From contig JBCBRS010000003.1 of assembly GCA_039819545.1 (NCBI GenBank), positions 1 to 64,000 on the forward strand: 64,000 nucleotides of DNA, read 5' to 3'. Position 1 is the first letter of the stretch. Each line of letters starts with the position of its first letter. Under the pieces are notes generated by a model. That model saw only the letters and a program-made list of their open reading frames with translations. It ran no database searches and was not told the origin of the DNA. Both the position numbers and the translations under genes were made by a program. This document shows, piece after piece, positions 7,785-15,374 of this stretch. The stretch comes from CALLPQ01 sp039819545 (lineage in GTDB: Bacteria > Pseudomonadota > Alphaproteobacteria > Caulobacterales > Parvularculaceae).

Positions 7785-9017
7785 TTATAAGCGTAGCAAG
7801 AGCCCCGCAAGCGTTGCGCTCATCAAGTTAGACAGGGACGCCGCCAGCAAGGCGTGCATACCATAACGCGCAATCTCACTCATCCGGTCAGGCACCAGCG
7901 CGCCCAGCCCGCCTAAAAGAATGCCGATGGAAAGAAGGTTTGCAAACCCGCACAGCGCAAAGGTGATGATGGCAACACTCCGCGGTTGGAGTGTGTCGCG
8001 AATTTCGATCAGATGGAAATAGGCAACAAACTCGTTAAGAACGAGCTTCTCCCCGAAGAGCCCGCCCGCAACCTGTGCGTCGACCCATGGCACGCCCAGC
8101 AGGAACATCACCGGGGAAAAAACCCAGCCCAGCATTTTCTGCAAAGTCAGCTCTTCAATACCCGCAAGCCCGGCAAGACCACCAATGATGCCGTTGGCAA
8201 GCGCAATGAGCGACACAAACGCGATCAGCATCGCGCCGATATTCAGTGCCAACTTGAGCCCGTCTGTCGCGCCCATGGCAGCAGCCATAAAAACATTCGT
8301 ATGCGGTGATTTTTCCTTGAGGATTGCGCTGACCGGCAGGGCATTTTCATCCGCATCCGGCCCGTCGGGCATGATGATCTTGGCCATGAGCAACCCGCCA
8401 GGGGCCGCCATAATACTGGCCGCAAGCAGATATTCCAGCTTGATCCCGATACCTGCATAGGCCGCCAAAACGGTGCCCGCCACAGAGGCAAGGCCCGAGA
8501 CCATAATCGTGAAGAGCTGCGGCCCCGTCACCTTGTCGAGATAGGGCTTGATCGCCAGCGGCGCCTCTGTCTGGCCCACAAATATGTTTGCCGCGGCATT
8601 CAGCGATTCCACCGGCCGCGTGCCAATCACCAGACGCAAGAAGCTGCCAATCGCAGCCACCACATACGGCATGATCCGGAAATGGTAGAGGATCGACATC
8701 AGCGACGCAAAAAAGATCACGATCGGGAGCAATTGCACAGCGAAGATGGTGCCGATCGATTTTTCATCGGCAAGGGGGCCAAACAATAATTCAATGCCGT
8801 CAGTCGAATAACCGAGCAGTACCGAGACCCCGGTTGAAAGCCCCTCCACAACCCGCACGCCAACAGGCGTGAAGAGAACAAACGCCGCAATCACAATCTG
8901 CAAGGCAAACGCGCTCAGCACCACGCGCAGATTGATGGCGCGTTTATTCGTGGAGAAAAGGAACGCCACAAAAAGAAGAAAAAACGCACCGACAATGCCG
9001 ATAAAATCTGTGCTCAC
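7785..9017 (-). CDS. Concentrative nucleoside transporter (NupC/CNT family)
   Basis: This inner-membrane symporter would take up nucleosides with H+ or Na+. At 410 residues it has the typical bacterial CNT length and about 9-10 hydrophobic segments. Family landmarks are visible: the NIFVGQTEAPL motif of the nucleoside-binding hairpin, the FTIMVSGLASVAGTVLAAYA gate segment and LNEFVAY in the second half. The N-terminus (MSTDFIGIVGAFFLLFVAFL) begins directly with a helix, which supports this start. It is convergent with the adenosyltransferase gene (23-bp gap) and lies downstream of ubiX on the same strand with a 71-bp gap. The exact substrate range cannot be read from sequence. Confidence 0.95.
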   Translation of the reverse strand: MSTDFIGIVGAFFLLFVAFLFSTNKRAINLRVVLSAFALQIVIAAFVLFTPVGVRVVEGLSTGVSVLLGYSTDGIELLFGPLADEKSIGTIFAVQLLPIVIFFASLMSILYHFRIMPYVVAAIGSFLRLVIGTRPVESLNAAANIFVGQTEAPLAIKPYLDKVTGPQLFTIMVSGLASVAGTVLAAYAGIGIKLEYLLAASIMAAPGGLLMAKIIMPDGPDADENALPVSAILKEKSPHTNVFMAAAMGATDGLKLALNIGAMLIAFVSLIALANGIIGGLAGLAGIEELTLQKMLGWVFSPVMFLLGVPWVDAQVAGGLFGEKLVLNEFVAYFHLIEIRDTLQPRSVAIITFALCGFANLLSIGILLGGLGALVPDRMSEIARYGMHALLAASLSNLMSATLAGLLLRL

Positions 9018-9088
9018 GCGATGCCCTCATCCCTGCCGATGCCTCGCGAGACTGACCGCCTCGCGTGCCGGTTCTGTTTTCATGGTCT

Positions 9089-9664
9089 TCAGGATGCAGC
9101 GCCCGCCCAGCGATCCACCAACCCTGCTTCGACGCCCACCAAATCAAGGACGCGGCCAACAGTGTGATTAACCAGGTCGTCGATTGTGGACGGCTTGTTA
9201 TAGAAGGCGGGCATCGGCGGGGCAATGATGGCACCAAGCTGCGCCGCCTCATAGAGCAATTTGCAATGGCCCTGGTGAAGGGGGGCCTCTCGCGGCATCA
9301 GGACAAGTCGGCGCCGGTCTTTCAAACACACATCGGCGGCGCGGCTGACGAGATCATCGGTATGAGAATGCACAATCGCTGACAAAAGACGCATGGAACA
9401 CGCCGCGACGATCATGCCGTCAGTGCGAAACGAGCCGCTGGAAATAGCTGCTGCCAGATCACCGCTCTTATAGGTCTGATCGGCAAGAGCCTGGACATCC
9501 TCACCGGTGCGGTCGGTTTCGAGACGCAAATTGAGACCTGCCGTCTTGGTCATGACCAGATGGGTTTCAACCCCGGCATCAGCCCGGAGCACCTCCAACA
9601 GACGGACGCCGTAAATCGCCCCGCTGGCGCCGCCGATACCGATAATCAGTTTCTTTTTTTCCAT
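9089..9664 (-). CDS. ubiX: Flavin prenyltransferase UbiX
   Basis: UbiX joins dimethylallyl phosphate to FMN and makes the prenylated flavin cofactor used by UbiD-type decarboxylases, classically in ubiquinone synthesis. The 191-residue protein starts at the ATG at 9664 (MEKKKLIIGIGGASGAIYG), which places the FMN-binding GGASGAIYG loop at about residues 11-19. Conserved later motifs are AACSMRLLSAIVHS, LMPREAPLH and PPMPAFYNKP. The frame is open for 22 codons upstream but that segment is not family-like. ubiD is not in the window, so the partner decarboxylase must be elsewhere. The gene may be co-transcribed with the nucleoside transporter gene downstream. Confidence 0.97.
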   Translation of the reverse strand: MEKKKLIIGIGGASGAIYGVRLLEVLRADAGVETHLVMTKTAGLNLRLETDRTGEDVQALADQTYKSGDLAAAISSGSFRTDGMIVAACSMRLLSAIVHSHTDDLVSRAADVCLKDRRRLVLMPREAPLHQGHCKLLYEAAQLGAIIAPPMPAFYNKPSTIDDLVNHTVGRVLDLVGVEAGLVDRWAGAAS

Positions 9665-9823
9665 AGAGCGCGGGCGTAGCAGAAATCCGCGCCCCACGGA
9701 ACACGGCAAAAGAGCGCCAGTTTGAGCCAACCCGCCCCCGGTAACCCTAACACAATCCTAAGACTGGCCCGCTGATTGCACTCTATCGCGGTAACTCTTT
9801 GTTTACCCTTGTGGAGTGCTAAA

Positions 9824-10600
9824 ATGAAACATCTTTCTTCCCTCTGCGCGGGCCTTGTAGTCGCCTTTGGCGCAGCAACGATGAATGTTGATGCCGCGCG
9901 CGCTGACGCCATTTCTTATCTGGCAAGCTCTGCGGTGAGTGACCCGACGCTCGCCAACAACAATAACGATCACTCGATCTGGCTGCCCTTTTTTCGCAGC
10001 GTGTCGGGCACCCCGCTGACCGGCAACAGCAACAGCGCTGATTTCGATTTCGTCTGGAATGGCCGCTTTGAAGTCATGGACAATGGCGACGCCACGTTGA
10101 CCGGTAAAATCGTCAACCAGGTTGATATGGACTACGCCTTTGACGTGACGTTCAATTTCCGCCAACGCGATGGTGTCGGCGCCTCCGGCGTAAAGCGCGA
10201 ATTGCGTGATAGTGCTTACACAGACAATGGTGGTCCTATCGATACCGGTAGCTTCAGCTTTTTTGATCTTGAGGGCGGTAGCTTTACCGGAACGGGCGCC
10301 CTTGCCGGTGTGAACTTCGGTGTTCAGAACCGCCCCGGCTCCATGACGTTCCCCTTGCAATTTGGCGAAGGTGCCAATGGCAAGAATGGTAACCTTGGCG
10401 CTTCGGTCTGGTTCTCTCTGTTTACGGATAATGGGTGCACGAACGCACTTTGCCACCAATTGAATGCACAAAACCTGATCGGTGATGTGAATATTGATCT
10501 CCAGCCAGTCCCGCTGCCAGCTGCTTTCCTCCTCTTTGGCACCGGTCTGGCTGGTTTGTCGGCCATGCGACGCAAAAAGGGCGCAATTGTACGCGCCTGA
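9824..10600 (+). CDS. Secreted protein with VPLPA-CTERM sorting signal
   Basis: About 258 residues from the ATG at 9824, which has a GGAG ribosome site about 8 bases upstream. The N-terminus is a classic Sec signal peptide (MKHLSSLCAGLVVAFGAA, cleavage likely after DAARADA). The body is rich in Gly, Asn and Asp and predicted beta-rich, and has one close Cys pair (CTNALC). The C-terminus reads VPLPAAFLLFGTGLAGL followed by RRKK: the VPLPA-type PEP-CTERM tripartite signal of motif, helix and basic tail, which is processed by an exosortase during export to the cell surface. No exosortase gene is in the window. The protein's role is unknown. A strong terminator follows at 10714-10747. Confidence 0.88.
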   Translation: MKHLSSLCAGLVVAFGAATMNVDAARADAISYLASSAVSDPTLANNNNDHSIWLPFFRSVSGTPLTGNSNSADFDFVWNGRFEVMDNGDATLTGKIVNQVDMDYAFDVTFNFRQRDGVGASGVKRELRDSAYTDNGGPIDTGSFSFFDLEGGSFTGTGALAGVNFGVQNRPGSMTFPLQFGEGANGKNGNLGASVWFSLFTDNGCTNALCHQLNAQNLIGDVNIDLQPVPLPAAFLLFGTGLAGLSAMRRKKGAIVRA

Positions 10601-10713
10601 CACGTGGTGCGCACCTGTCATCGATCCATAGCGGGTGCGCCGGGCCGGTTTTGTTCATTGGGGTAACAGACCCGTGTCCTTAGCATGAAACCTGCGTATC
10701 AGGAGACCGACAA

Positions 10714-10747
10714 AGGGGGGCTGCCGTAAGGTGGCCCCCCTATTTTT
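10714..10747 (+). terminator. Rho-independent terminator
   Basis: AGGGGGGC pairs with GCCCCCCT around an 11-12 base loop and is followed by TATTTTT. It ends the transcript of the VPLPA-CTERM gene. The DUF423 gene on the opposite strand ends just beyond it, so it may also serve convergent transcription, although the T-run is only on the plus strand. Confidence 0.88.
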
Positions 10748-10767
10748 GTGGGCTTGGCGCAAAGCCG

Positions 10768-11130
10768 CTAACCGGGCCTCAGGGCTTTCAACACGATATC
10801 ACCCCACCCGGCCAGCATAAGGACCCCGCCAACGGGCGTGATGGCGCCGACGCCGCGCGGCAGGCCCAGGGCCAGGCCATAAAGACTGATACTGAAAATC
10901 AGCCCCCCAATCATCAAAAAGAAACCAGCCCGGATAAGCGGGACAGACGTCGCCGTGGCGCAGGCCATGGCTGCAACAGTGTGGATCAGAAGATAGAATG
11001 TCCCCGTCTCCCACCAGCCAAGGGCCTCAAGCGACAGGCTAGATCGCAAGGCATGGGCCCCAAATGCACCCATGGCGACGCTAAGAAAACCGCCCGCCGC
11101 GCTAAGAGCCAGGAGGCTGCGATGGGCCAT
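10768..11130 (-). CDS. DUF423 family small inner-membrane protein
   Basis: The 120-residue protein has four hydrophobic segments and the DUF423 (YgdD-like) pattern: AAGGFLSVAMGAFGAHALR at the N-terminus, WWETGTFYLLIHTVA in helix two, and LPRGVGAITPVGGVLMLAGW at the C-terminal end. The biochemical function of the family is unknown. The start codon shares one base with the stop of the upstream hydroxylase-like gene (TAATG), so the two are translationally coupled and very likely functionally co-expressed. Confidence 0.93.
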   Translation of the reverse strand: MAHRSLLALSAAGGFLSVAMGAFGAHALRSSLSLEALGWWETGTFYLLIHTVAAMACATATSVPLIRAGFFLMIGGLIFSISLYGLALGLPRGVGAITPVGGVLMLAGWGDIVLKALRPG

Positions 11131-12230
11131 TATGTACCGGCCCTTGGCGGATCAGCGGGCACGCCCAGGATGGAAAACCGGCTCGCCACCCACGCGTCAA
11201 AGCGCTCATAGATCTGGGTAATCGTCTCTTGCTCAAGGTCGCTGAGATCGGGATGGGGCACCTCAAAAATGAGGACCACGCGGGTCTCCCCCGATTTGTT
11301 CCAGGCTTCATGCTCAAAACTGTCATCAAAGAGGAAGGCCTCACCCGGTTGCCAGTGATGGGTACTCTCCCCCACGCGAATGGCGCAGTCGCTTGGCACG
11401 ATCAGGGGCATATGCACCGTCATGCGGGAATTGGTAAGCCCAAAATGCGGCGGGATATGCGCGCCCGGTTTCAGAACAGAAAAGAACGCCTCCATGGGCT
11501 TACCGCGTTTTTCCACGAGGCGGATCGATGACAGGGCCTCAATAGTTTTTGGAAAGCGCGCCGTATCCGCCGTTTCTTCGGCATTGAGATAAAGATAGAT
11601 CGCCTCCCAATCATGGCTGCCACGCAGCTTGGTCCATTTCTCTTCATCCATACCGGCATGGACATAGGGGGTACCCTGAGCACCTTGAGTCATAGCGGCT
11701 TCGTACTCAGCGCAAATTGCCGCAAATGCGTCCAGCAAATGATCAAAACCGGGCACCGTTTCCGGTGCAACAGTGGGGGTTGCCGGCAGGTCGGGGAGAT
11801 AGAAAATCTGTGGCCGATGAAGCGGTGCCCCAAACTTAAATCCACCCTGATGGTAATGGGTCCAGACCGCCCTGTGCAGACGGGGCAATTTTTCACCGCT
11901 TTGCGCCTCGGCTGCTTCAACAGCCTCGCGGTGCATACCGGTGAAATGCGCACGAATGCATTGATCTGCGAGGGCCGAATGGGTGCGCATCGCTTCATCG
12001 GCTTGCGGATGCAGACGGATGGTACGCAACACCGGGTTAGCATCATCGCCAAACGTCCAGACCGCCAGCGCTTCCTCAAGGCGACCCTCCGCATGCAAGG
12101 CCGCACCGGTATAGAGCGCCAACGGCGCATTGTAGCGATCCTGAGTGTACAGCGCGAGATACTCATCTGCGCTGCGATTAAGGGTGGCGTTAGGGGTGGA
12201 CGCGGAAGAGGAGGCCATGGTTTCTCTCAT
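11130..12230 (-). CDS. Aspartyl/asparaginyl beta-hydroxylase-like dioxygenase with N-terminal repeat region
   Basis: The 366-residue protein has a helical TPR-like N-terminus (ADEYLALYTQDRYNAPLALYT, LEEALAVWTFGD) and a C-terminal Asp/Asn beta-hydroxylase domain of the Fe(II)/2-oxoglutarate type. Motifs seen are PGAHIPPHFGLTNSRMTVHM (first metal-ligand region), GEAFLFDDSFEHEAWN (second His) and TRVVLIFEVPHPDL. The same layout occurs in bacterial LpxO-related proteins and in other hydroxylases that act on lipid A or on proteins, so the substrate is open. There is no transmembrane anchor, unlike LpxO. Both ATG codons at the N-terminus (12230 and 12218) are possible. The gene is coupled to DUF423 downstream and lies 77 bp from the desaturase on the same strand. 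Confidence 0.88.
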   Translation of the reverse strand: MRETMASSSASTPNATLNRSADEYLALYTQDRYNAPLALYTGAALHAEGRLEEALAVWTFGDDANPVLRTIRLHPQADEAMRTHSALADQCIRAHFTGMHREAVEAAEAQSGEKLPRLHRAVWTHYHQGGFKFGAPLHRPQIFYLPDLPATPTVAPETVPGFDHLLDAFAAICAEYEAAMTQGAQGTPYVHAGMDEEKWTKLRGSHDWEAIYLYLNAEETADTARFPKTIEALSSIRLVEKRGKPMEAFFSVLKPGAHIPPHFGLTNSRMTVHMPLIVPSDCAIRVGESTHHWQPGEAFLFDDSFEHEAWNKSGETRVVLIFEVPHPDLSDLEQETITQIYERFDAWVASRFSILGVPADPPRAGT

Positions 12231-12307
12231 TCAGAGGCGCGGGCGCCAATACCAAGCGCCCATCGGGTCATTGGAACATCAATGCCGTGAGCGTTACCGC
12301 AATTCGA

Positions 12308-13264
12308 TCACGAGCGCACCACATCGGCGAGCACGGCGCCATATCCACGCGCCTCCGGGATACGGGCACCATAGCCGTTCCGATGTAAAAGCGCGTTGGC
12401 TTGTTTCAGGCGATAACACGGCAGATGCATGAAGGCGTGATGCTCCGCATGGTAATGAACCCAATAGGGCGCTATGAAAAGGCGCTCCCACCAGCGGGCG
12501 TGCGTTGTGCGGGCAAGGGCCAGCGGATCATCGCTTTTCGGCAGGCCTGCATGTTCCCCAATATTGCGCAGCCGCGTGGCTAAGGGAAACCACGTGGCCA
12601 TGGGCACAAGCCAGCCAACAAAATAGAGCCATCCATACCCGGCCACGGTGAGCGCCGCTGCAAAAACTGCATTGAACATCAAATGGTCACGCAGACCCCG
12701 GCGACTATCCACAATCGCGTTGCGCTCGGCGGTGCCGCCCGCCTGCTGGCGCTCATCCGCGGCGTGTGATTGAAGCGCTTTCAGGCTGGCCAGTCGTTGC
12801 TTTACAAACGTCTGACCGGTCAGGTCGCGAAAAATTTTACGCCGCAAGCTGGCGCGGCTGACGGGAAACGCGGCCGTCAGCGGCAGGTCAGGATCCTCCG
12901 TCTGCTGAGCATAACGATGATGAGCGAGATGGTAAGACCGATAGCTTTTTAGGTGCGCGCCCACCGGCGCAGCACAGAGCCAATGACCGATCCCATCATT
13001 GATCCGCGGGTTTGTATGCAAGGCGCCATGGGCCGCCTCATGCATCAGGATGGCAAGACCCAATTGGCGCGCGCCCACAATCATCACCGCCAGCAAAAAT
13101 GTGACCGGGTTCGGCCACACAGCCACGAGGCCCATGGCAAGGGCAATCAAGCCCCAGGCATGGGCCACAAGCGCGAGCCCGCGCCACGATTGCCGCGTGC
13201 GCAGCTGCGCCCAATCCGCCGCCGAATACACGTCAAGTGGTCGCAATCTTGGTGCCGTCGTCAT
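12308..13264 (-). CDS. Membrane fatty acid desaturase
   Basis: The 318-residue integral membrane di-iron protein carries three histidine boxes: HEAAHGALH, HLAHHRYAQQTEDPDL and HYHAEHHAFMHLPCY. These define the fatty-acid desaturase/hydroxylase superfamily, here the group that acts on acyl lipids or carotenoid-like substrates. Hydrophobic pairs lie near residues 30-75 and 190-230. Between the second and third boxes is a hydrophilic stretch (QSHAADERQQAGGTAERN) that may be cytoplasmic. The final box ends PCYRLKQANALL as in many phospholipid desaturases. The desaturase and the following hydroxylase-like gene could both modify membrane lipids, an inference from adjacency only. The substrate is not deducible. 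Confidence 0.93.
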   Translation of the reverse strand: MTTAPRLRPLDVYSAADWAQLRTRQSWRGLALVAHAWGLIALAMGLVAVWPNPVTFLLAVMIVGARQLGLAILMHEAAHGALHTNPRINDGIGHWLCAAPVGAHLKSYRSYHLAHHRYAQQTEDPDLPLTAAFPVSRASLRRKIFRDLTGQTFVKQRLASLKALQSHAADERQQAGGTAERNAIVDSRRGLRDHLMFNAVFAAALTVAGYGWLYFVGWLVPMATWFPLATRLRNIGEHAGLPKSDDPLALARTTHARWWERLFIAPYWVHYHAEHHAFMHLPCYRLKQANALLHRNGYGARIPEARGYGAVLADVVRS

Positions 13265-13463
13265 AACGCATAGCTTAGCATATTCGTGAGCTAACGGCTG
13301 ATTTTCCTGCAGTTGGGCCTCAACGGCCCCTCACCATTGTGGACGCGATTGCCTTTCGTCGACCGCGCCGCGCTTGCAACCGCGCCTCCGCTCTCTCATA
13401 TCGATAAAAAATGTCTCGGCCCAGAACGCGCGCGCCGGGCCAATAATCGCAAGGAGTGAACCC

Positions 13464-14009
13464 ATGAGCGGAACGAACGAGGCTGACACAACTTCCCCGA
13501 AAACCGAACGCGCCGTCCTGGCTGGTGGCTGTTTTTGGGGCATGCAGGACCTGATCCGCAAACGGCCGGGCATCTTAAAGACGCGCGTTGGGTATACCGG
13601 CGGCGATGTCCCCAACGCCACCTATCGCAATCACGGGACCCATGCGGAGGGGATTGAAATCATCTTCGACCCGTCAATCACGAGCTATCGCGACCTGCTC
13701 GCGTTCTTTTTTCAGATCCACGACCCAACAACCCTGAACCGTCAGGGTAATGACGTTGGCGTGTCCTATCGCTCGGAAATCTATTATGCCGACGCGCGCC
13801 AGAAAGAGATTGCGCTCGACACCATCGCCGACGTGGATGCATCGGGTATCTGGCCCGCCAAGGTCGTTACCAAAGTCTCGCCGGTGGGCGATTTTTGGGA
13901 AGCCGAACCGGAACATCAGGATTATCTTGAGCGCATCCCCAATGGCTATACCTGCCACTTCCCGCGCCCCGACTGGGTCCTACCCCGCCGGGAAAAAGCC
14001 AGCGCATGA
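13464..14009 (+). CDS. msrA: Peptide-methionine (S)-S-oxide reductase MsrA
   Basis: MsrA reduces methionine-S-sulfoxide in proteins and free methionine, using thioredoxin. From the ATG at 13464, with AAGGAG at 13451-13456, it has 181 residues. The catalytic motif GGCFWGMQD sits at about residues 22-30, followed by TRVGYTGG, HAEGIEI and FFQIHDPTTLNRQGNDVG, all MsrA signatures. No C-terminal resolving Cys motif is seen: there is a single Cys near the end (NGYTCHFPRP), so recycling may use that residue or external thiols. There is no fused MsrB. It is convergent with the peroxiredoxin gene; together they make a small oxidative-repair pair. Confidence 0.97.
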   Translation: MSGTNEADTTSPKTERAVLAGGCFWGMQDLIRKRPGILKTRVGYTGGDVPNATYRNHGTHAEGIEIIFDPSITSYRDLLAFFFQIHDPTTLNRQGNDVGVSYRSEIYYADARQKEIALDTIADVDASGIWPAKVVTKVSPVGDFWEAEPEHQDYLERIPNGYTCHFPRPDWVLPRREKASA

Positions 14010-14038
14010 GACCGATGCGAACCGCATCGTTGAACACG

Positions 14039-14677
14039 CTATTTGTTGGGCTGGGGCGTGACGCGCAGATATGGCTTTATTTCTGTGTAGCCTTTCGGAA
14101 ACAGACGATCCATTTCCGCTTTATCGGTCAGGCTCGGCACGATAATGCAGTCATCACCGTCCTGCCAATTTACCGGCGTTGCAACTTTGTATCCGTCGGT
14201 CAATTGCAGGCTATCGATTGTGCGCAGAATTTCCCGGAAATCACGGCCCGTTGACGGCGGATAGGTCAGTGTCAGGCGAAGTTTCTTGTTGGGGTCAATC
14301 ACATAGACAGACCGCACGGTGATATTTGCCGCCGCATCGGGGTGGATCATGCCGTAGAGAGTGGCCACTTTCTGGTCACCATCGGCAAGGATCGGGTACC
14401 AGATATCCGCCCCTTGGGTTTCCTCAATATCCTTGATCCACGCCTTGTGGTCGTCAAGCGGATCAACCGACAGCGCAAGAACCTGGACATTTCGCGCTGC
14501 CCATTCGTCCTTCAATTTCGACACCGCCCCCAGTTCAGTGGTGCAAACCGGCGTGAAGTCCGCCGGGTGAGAAAACAGAACGCACCATTGATCACCAATC
14601 CATTCATGGAAACTGATCGACCCGTGCGTTGATTCTTGCGTGAAGTCGGGAACGGTTTGGCCAAGGAGCAACGTCAT
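14039..14677 (-). CDS. 1-Cys peroxiredoxin (Prx6 type)
   Basis: The 212-residue cytosolic peroxidase belongs to the AhpC/TSA superfamily, Prx6 group. The peroxidatic motif reads HPADFTPVCTTELG, with Cys45 and the conserved Thr two residues before the Pro-Val. The longer C-terminal domain (RTIDSLQLTDGYKVATPVNW and EIKPYLRVTPQPNK) is typical of Prx6 enzymes, which reduce H2O2 and lipid hydroperoxides with glutathione or another thiol. No C-terminal resolving Cys exists. It is convergent with msrA, with a small GATGCG/CGCATC hairpin between them at 14013-14027. A promoter must lie in the long gap upstream of 14677. Confidence 0.96.
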   Translation of the reverse strand: MTLLLGQTVPDFTQESTHGSISFHEWIGDQWCVLFSHPADFTPVCTTELGAVSKLKDEWAARNVQVLALSVDPLDDHKAWIKDIEETQGADIWYPILADGDQKVATLYGMIHPDAAANITVRSVYVIDPNKKLRLTLTYPPSTGRDFREILRTIDSLQLTDGYKVATPVNWQDGDDCIIVPSLTDKAEMDRLFPKGYTEIKPYLRVTPQPNK

Positions 14678-15374
14678 GGGGATCTCTTTCGTTTGGAGGC
14701 ATGCGGGAACGGCTGTGCGTCGCTCATTTTACGGATAACACAAGACCCGTGACAACAGGCCCGGATTAGCAGCCACACCTCAAGACTGCCAATATTGCGC
14801 GCCTTGCCTACCATCACCGGTGAAACCAGAACGCGCAAGCGCCCCCGCGACAAAAAGAACGCACACGGTTTATTGAATGCGATGTCGTATCTTTGCCCGA
14901 TTTACGTTATATTATCCATCGGATGACGGAAAATTAATCGGCCCGGATTATGCTTTAAGGACCGAATAGCGGAGGGGATTATGCGGCCGCGCCTCACTGG
15001 TTCGCCCATTGCCTCGCTTCAGGGGCCCAAAGCGGTTTTTCCCCGTTCTAACGCCGGTTAACGTAAGAAAGCCTATCGACCACGAGCAAACGACCCGAAG
15101 CCTAAAGTAAGACAGTGTTGACGAAAAACCCGTTCCGACGAGGATATTCAATGCCATTGCGCATCAACCTTACACATCGTCTTTTCAGTATCGGCCACCT
15201 CACAATTGGTCTGCCGGTTCTGCCCATCGGTTGCACGCTTCGATTTCTTGACCGCACCCGGCGCGCTCTTTTCTCTTTCATCAATGTGGCTGCGCCCCGG
15301 TTCGGCGGCGCTGTTTTTGCACGCTCTTTTTTCTTTTTGCATGGGCAACAGGCGTAACAGTAAAGGCAAACATC
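14678..15374. other. Long non-coding gap between peroxiredoxin and prkA
   Basis: Nearly 700 bp without a convincing gene. It must hold the divergent promoters of the peroxiredoxin gene and the prkA cluster. No tRNA, riboswitch or strong terminator was recognised. A/T-rich sequence near 14905-14940 is the most promoter-like stretch, but no consensus -35/-10 pair with proper spacing is evident. A small open frame with a ribosome site starts at 15151 and is listed separately. Confidence 0.5.
15151..15357 (+). CDS. Possible small protein upstream of prkA
   Basis: A 68-codon frame begins with ATG at 15151, preceded by GAGGA at a good distance, and ends 17 bp before the prkA start. The product is basic and partly hydrophobic (LFSIGHLTIGLPVLPIGC, then several Arg, then RSFFFLHG). 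It resembles no family I know. It could be a leader peptide coupled to prkA, or simply untranslated leader. Evidence is only the ribosome site and position, so confidence is low. Confidence 0.25.
   Translation: MPLRINLTHRLFSIGHLTIGLPVLPIGCTLRFLDRTRRALFSFINVAAPRFGGAVFARSFFFLHGQQA

Noticed and set aside
9803..10621. A 272-codon minus-strand frame opposite the VPLPA-CTERM gene
   Set aside because: The plus strand has signal peptide, sorting signal, ribosome site and terminator in the right order; the opposite frame has none.
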